Positions 60,657 to 64,000 of a DNA stretch of 64,000 nt are shown in pieces. This stretch comes from Bacteroidota bacterium (GTDB lineage Bacteria; Bacteroidota; Bacteroidia; Chitinophagales; Saprospiraceae). Positions within the stretch are counted from its first letter, which is position 1. Every line of letters begins with the position of its first letter. Made by a program: the position numbers and the translations under genes. The notes under the pieces are model-generated. The model was given only the letters and a program-made list of their open reading frames with translations. It was not told the DNA's origin and ran no database searches. The stretch lies in the NCBI GenBank assembly GCA_024743405.1, contig JANSWP010000004.1:62001-126000 (forward strand), read 5' to 3'.

Positions 60657-61679
60657 CTATTGCTGAATTAATTCTACCATTTTAAAAGGTTTCCAAAGCG
60701 GCAAGACCTTAATTTTTCGATTTTTAGTAAGATTTTTTTGTTCAACAATCTCAAATGCCTTTACCAAATCACTACCGTACAACCAATTAAAAAGGACGTG
60801 GGTCGTTTTTAGACCTTTGGATAAAGGAATCGTAAAATCATCCCAATGAATCGGAACTAATACCTCTGGCTGAACGGCTTCGACAACATATTCTTGATAA
60901 TTTTGATTATAAGTCTCATCCATTGACTCCAAACCAGCAATCGACAAAAATAAAATATCTGCCTTAAAATCTGGGATGACATCTTTTTTAAATCCTGCGC
61001 TACCTTGTACGGCAATTTTGGTGGAATCGTGTTCGATGAGTAGCGTATAACTGATGCCTTCTTTATAATCATAAATGGAAGCAGGCGGAACAATTGGTGC
61101 TTCAATGTCTTGGTTTAACAAAATGTCTCGTTGTGCTTTATCAGGATATTGCCAATGTTGAGAAGCGATAAAAGTAAGTTTAAATTTACCTAAAAAGATG
61201 GGTTCATTGAGTGGTGGAATTTGCATTTGTTCAGCCGCCAATCCGTAGCCTTTTCCGATGTTGATACTAGAGGAAGATCCTAGTAACTTCGCCCCAGTTA
61301 AATCGGCAACTAAACCTGCATCCATCGCATGATCAAAATGTGAATGCAATGGAATGATTGCATCCAATCGAGTAATATTTGCCCTTTTTAAATCTTCAAT
61401 AACCCCTTCGCTATTGGGGCTGACTTCGCCGCCCAGTATTTCGTATGCCGAAGGGCGACTAAAGAACCCATCTGTCAAAATATGGGTTGTTCCATCGCTA
61501 AAAAGCAGATTGGTATTACCCAAAAATTGGACGCTCAGTTCATTGGACTTTGGAGACATGATGGGCTTCACCAAATATTTCGTCAATGCCTCAGGCTCTG
61601 GACGAATAGAAATTAGTATAAAAAAAAGAAGCGTTATGCCCCCAAAAAAGAAACCCAATATTTTTAGTCCATTTTTCAT
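60657..61679 (-). CDS. Membrane-anchored metallo-beta-lactamase-fold hydrolase
   Basis: 340 residues. One N-terminal TM helix (ILGFFFGGITLLFFILISI, ~7-25). The MBL fold has FLGNTNLLFSDGTTHILTDG, the zinc motif H112-S-H114-F-D116-H117, a mid-protein SQHW, and a final IHWDDF. Close to UlaG/lipoprotein-phospholipase-type MBLs that act on lactones or phosphoesters. The metal-binding set looks complete. Substrate unknown. Preceded by a 372-bp gap full of repeat fragments. Confidence 0.88.
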   Translation of the reverse strand: MKNGLKILGFFFGGITLLFFILISIRPEPEALTKYLVKPIMSPKSNELSVQFLGNTNLLFSDGTTHILTDGFFSRPSAYEILGGEVSPNSEGVIEDLKRANITRLDAIIPLHSHFDHAMDAGLVADLTGAKLLGSSSSINIGKGYGLAAEQMQIPPLNEPIFLGKFKLTFIASQHWQYPDKAQRDILLNQDIEAPIVPPASIYDYKEGISYTLLIEHDSTKIAVQGSAGFKKDVIPDFKADILFLSIAGLESMDETYNQNYQEYVVEAVQPEVLVPIHWDDFTIPLSKGLKTTHVLFNWLYGSDLVKAFEIVEQKNLTKNRKIKVLPLWKPFKMVELIQQ

Positions 61680-61694
61680 AATATGATTGTACTA

Positions 61695-61800
61695 ATTTAG
61701 GCGCTTAAGCCCAGTCTGAAACCAACATGCTGGCGATTATCTTATCTTTTCAGATGGCTGCTCTCGTCGCAAAAAAAATCTTTTTTGCAAGCAAATGTAT
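61695..61800 (+). repeat. Truncated family E repeat
   Basis: TTTAGGCGCTTAAGC, AAACCAACATGCTGGCGAT and TTTTCAGATGGCTGCTCTCG match the copies at 2781 and 53106; the hairpin half is lost after TTTTTTGCAAGC. Confidence 0.65.
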
Positions 61801-61843
61801 CAAGATTTAGTGTGGGACACCTGTTGACAATGGAGATTTTAAC

Positions 61844-61909
61844 ATGAGCGAACGATTCTTTGATGAATATCCATTAGACATTCAAGTGATTGAACCCCAA
61901 TGTGGGTAG
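61844..61909 (+). other. 21-codon ORF, relative of the one at 55667
   Basis: Reads MSERFFDEYPLDIQVIEPQC then G and stop; same length and frame as 55667-55732. Surrounding bases are also related (AACATGAGCGAACGATTCTT against GGCATGAGCGAACAATTCTT), so the repeat unit, not only the ORF, is duplicated. Confidence 0.3.
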
Positions 61910-61973
61910 TGTTGCAAATTCAAAATTGAAGCCTGGATAATAAAAATTTATTACTGCAAAATAGAGGTTGTGC

Positions 61974-62001
61974 AATCTATAACTTGATTTTGTCCAAGCA
62001 C
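61974..62001. repeat. Right end of a family B miniature element
   Basis: AATCTATAACTTGATTTTGT followed by CCAAGCAC then TTA (62002-62004) matches the right terminus of the element at 42620-42782. No matching left terminus is seen nearby, so the copy is truncated. Confidence 0.65.
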
Positions 62002-62051
62002 TTACTAATTATTTTGATTTTTAGCTTGACATAAATGATTGTAAGAAAATA

Positions 62052-63083
62052 TTATTTCTCAGCCTGTTTACCTGTAAAATAGGTAATGGCTTTACCATCG
62101 TATCGCCAAACTCCATCACCACTACCGACCCAAATATTGCCATCATTATCTTCTATAATCCCGAGTAGAGCAATCGCTCCCTTTACGCTAAAGATTGGAA
62201 TAAGCGTCGGTTTTTCATCAAGCAATGTCTTTTCATCGTAGTAACTTAGCGTACCACTAGGCGAAGTCCATATATTTCCTTTTTTATCTTCATAAAGACA
62301 AATAGCACCTTCGGTGGAGAGTTGGGTAAACGAAGTCCCATCGTACCGCCAAATTCCACCTCCATTGTGCCAAATATTGCCATGACGATCTTCTATAAAA
62401 TCCCACACATTAATAAAGGGATTGCCTTCGTCATCTTTAATTTCGGTGAAGGTTTTTCCATCATAAACACAGGCAGTTCCTCTCGTGCCAAACCACATGT
62501 TTCCTTTACTGTCTTCCATAATGCAACTGACATCATTATGAGTTAGACCATCTTTAGTAGAATAAATCTGAAAGGTTTTTCCGTCGTAACGACTTACCCC
62601 TCCTTGACCACCAATCCAAATATTGCCAGCCCTATCTTCATAAATACACATATTTCTTCTGTGCCCAAGACCGTCTTTTGTAGTAAAATGAGTCAAAGAT
62701 TCTCTATCATGCAGGTACACACCAACTTGGTCGCTGACAATCCACATGTTTCCACTTGAATCTTCCATTACATCGAAGGCGTACCAAGTTTCCAATCCGT
62801 CTTCTTTGGGAAAATGAAAAAAGGACTTCCCATCGTATCGAACGATATCATCATAGGAGGCCATTAACAGATTTCCCTCTTTATCTAGCTTGACTTTTCG
62901 GGTAATTCGAGTAGGAGCATTTGGAGTATTTATGATATTAAAATGGGTAATCGAAGAGTTATTATCCAACGATTCACTTTGTATTTGGATGATGCTATCC
63001 TCTGACTGTTTATTTGGATTTTGTCCTCTGCAAGAAGCAAGTAAAGCGAATAATAAGGCGATGAATAAAGGAAAATATTTCAT
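62052..63083 (-). CDS. Two-component-regulator-propeller-type beta-propeller lipoprotein
   Basis: 343 residues. Lipobox LFALLASC (Cys18). At least seven repeats of the Reg_prop blade: VMEDSSGNMWIVSDQVGVYL, YEDRAGNIWIGGQGGVSRYD, MEDSKGNMWFGTRGTACVYD, IEDRHGNIWHNGGGIWRYDG, YEDKKGNIWTSPSGTLSYYD and IEDNDGNIWVGSGDGVWRYD. In hybrid two-component systems such propellers sense carbohydrates, but here no TM, kinase or HTH follows, so this is a free-standing lipid-anchored propeller. A family A element (63100-63283) lies just upstream, next to the sulfatase gene end. Confidence 0.92.
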   Translation of the reverse strand: MKYFPLFIALLFALLASCRGQNPNKQSEDSIIQIQSESLDNNSSITHFNIINTPNAPTRITRKVKLDKEGNLLMASYDDIVRYDGKSFFHFPKEDGLETWYAFDVMEDSSGNMWIVSDQVGVYLHDRESLTHFTTKDGLGHRRNMCIYEDRAGNIWIGGQGGVSRYDGKTFQIYSTKDGLTHNDVSCIMEDSKGNMWFGTRGTACVYDGKTFTEIKDDEGNPFINVWDFIEDRHGNIWHNGGGIWRYDGTSFTQLSTEGAICLYEDKKGNIWTSPSGTLSYYDEKTLLDEKPTLIPIFSVKGAIALLGIIEDNDGNIWVGSGDGVWRYDGKAITYFTGKQAEK

Positions 63084-63099
63084 GTTTTCTTTTTTGTTA

Positions 63100-63283
63100 G
63101 GGAGCAGGAAATAAATAAGGTACCCAAATTTTGCACAGCTATTTTTTCTTTACTGGGTTTGCTTGATGCAGTAGCATCAAAGGCAAAAAACGCAGACATA
63201 GCTATAGGTATGGCGAGTATTTTTAACGAAAAATGAAGGAAAAAGAGCAAGTGAAATGGGTAGGTTATTTTTTTCCTACTCCC
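63100..63283. repeat. Family A miniature inverted-repeat element (184 bp), TTA duplication
   Basis: GGGAGCAGGAAATAAATAAG (63100) mirrors TTTTTTTCCTACTCCC (ending 63283); flanks TTA (63097-63099) and TTA (63284-63286). The core has an extra GATGC-AGTA-GCATC hairpin, then AGGCAAAAAACGCAGACATA, GGTATGGCGAGTATTTTTAA and AAATGGGTAGGTTATT. It lies between two minus-strand genes. Confidence 0.88.
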
Positions 63284-63305
63284 TTACATGGTGTGTCCAT
63301 ATGCA

Positions 63306-64000
63306 TTATTTGTTATAATCCATTCCTTTACTACTGTTATCAACTGAACTCAACCATTTCAATAAATCAGCTTTCATTTCCCTTGCTATTTCAGGATGTT
63401 TTTTAATAATGTTTTCTTTTTCTGCTTTATCATTTAATAAATCGTACAGTTCATAAATTTCCTCTTTCTCGTGATTGATCAATTTAAATTGATTGGTCAC
63501 CCAAGATACTTGCGGCTTACGAATGAATCCAATGGGAGTTCCTCTTTCCTTTTCATTACCTTTCAGTGCTTCCCAAATACTTATACCATCTATAGGGCGG
63601 CCATCGGGATATTCAATCTCCAGAATATCCATTATGGTGGGCAAATAATCACTTGTAACAGCGGGAAAATCGATCCTTCTACCTCCTTTCAAATTATTTT
63701 TCCATATCGCAAAAGCAGGGACTCTGATACCGCCTTCATAAAGGCTTCTTTTGCGTTCGCGAAAAACGCCTGCCCTACCTGGGGTTCGGTTTTCTGGTCC
63801 ATTATCGCTACAAAAGAAAATAATGGTTTCTTCCTGAATTCCAGCTTCCCCCAACTTATTCCACAATCTTCCAATTTGTTCGTCTAAGGCAGTAATAGCT
63901 CCATAATACAGTTGTTTGTCCAAATTCATATTTCTATAATAGTTTCTATGAATACTATCACTAACCACAGGTAAATGAGGGGTATGAAACCATATTGTTG
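63306..64000 (-). CDS. Sulfatase (alkaline-phosphatase superfamily), C-terminal part; 5' end outside window
   Basis: The frame stays open to base 64000, with TIWFHTPHLPVVSDS before the first visible GTG, so that GTG is internal. Seen: DKQLYYGAITALDEQIGRLW, the metal-site IIFFCSDNGPENRTPGRAGV, KRSLYEGGIRVPAFAIW, DFPAVTSDYLPTIMDILEIE and the C-terminal ELYDLLNDKAEKENI. The catalytic C/S-x-P-x-R motif lies outside the window. Such enzymes remove sulfate from glycans outside the cytoplasm, fitting marine polysaccharide use. Confidence 0.93.
   Translation of the reverse strand, partial: TIWFHTPHLPVVSDSIHRNYYRNMNLDKQLYYGAITALDEQIGRLWNKLGEAGIQEETIIFFCSDNGPENRTPGRAGVFRERKRSLYEGGIRVPAFAIWKNNLKGGRRIDFPAVTSDYLPTIMDILEIEYPDGRPIDGISIWEALKGNEKERGTPIGFIRKPQVSWVTNQFKLINHEKEEIYELYDLLNDKAEKENIIKKHPEIAREMKADLLKWLSSVDNSSKGMDYNK

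Noticed and set aside
1-64000. CRISPR array, tRNA or rRNA genes
   Set aside because: No regularly spaced direct repeats, no cloverleaf with CCA-end sequence and no rRNA-like conserved stretches noticed on either strand.

Overview
The window comes from an AT-rich Bacteroidota genome, most likely the Saprospiria lineage (inference). Supporting signs: no Shine-Dalgarno-like leaders; three probable type IX secretion cargo proteins (one 'gliding motility' type B tail, two type A tails); two TonB-dependent receptors with an N-terminal carboxypeptidase-regulatory-like domain; many Sec/SPII lipoproteins; ~820-residue FtsX/MacB-type permeases without an ATPase gene; and proteins with EAD11-like effector-associated domains, which are common in Saprospira/Lewinella relatives. 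I see no rRNA, tRNA, CRISPR array, prophage or complete insertion sequence.

Layout. 1-8.4 kb: the tail of one FtsX-type permease, a 72-bp remnant of a second, a type B secreted adhesin-like protein, an outer-membrane receptor and a complete FtsX permease. 8.5-21 kb: mostly enzymes (RetSat/CrtI-like oxidoreductase, aromatic amino-acid decarboxylase-like enzyme, exported amidase, lipoprotein isoaspartyl peptidase, ProC, NagB-like protein, M1 metallopeptidase) and two unrecognised membrane or secreted proteins. 21.1-22.8 kb: a gene-poor 'graveyard' with a response-regulator stub, a duplicated small ORF and a miniature element. 22.8-27.6 kb: two members of a three-member family of Cys-framed repeat lipoproteins, a porin-like protein and an LVIVD-type lipoprotein. 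27.7-36 kb: purL, a truncated hemoglobin, and a translationally coupled pair (EAD11-TM-beta protein and exported TPR protein). 36-47 kb: a secreted esterase, a GNAT, a PAP2 phosphatase, a LytTR regulator, then a cluster of parallel beta-helix lipoprotein, GNAT, diheme cytochrome c lipoprotein and TonB receptor. 47-53 kb: the third repeat lipoprotein, a type IX-secreted alpha/beta hydrolase, an AlkD-like protein, a serine hydrolase, a Crp/Fnr regulator and a haloalkane-dehalogenase-like hydrolase. 53-64 kb: YdeI/DUF1905 protein, CotH lipoprotein, S41 protease, a compact unit of PolX-N-like/HhH protein, EAD11-like polytopic protein and CIA30 protein, an MBL-fold protein, a beta-propeller lipoprotein and the end of a sulfatase.

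The strongest unexpected signal is a set of miniature inverted-repeat elements (about 157-201 bp) scattered between genes. Every end I can define has the form TWA|G...C|TWA, five copies keep an identical 3-bp duplication (TTA or TAA), and no transposase is present. One 159-bp copy with its 3-bp duplication (162 bp, 54 codons) sits in frame inside the signal-peptide codons of the hydrolase gene at 48024-49346; removing it restores a normal signal peptide. Other copies lie at deletion junctions, beside truncated repeats, and between co-oriented genes. Hairpins inside the repeats differ between copies by changes that are matched on both arms.

The two EAD11-like membrane proteins and the repeat-lipoprotein family are the most interesting protein-level findings. 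All family assignments are from reading the sequence; no database search was run.
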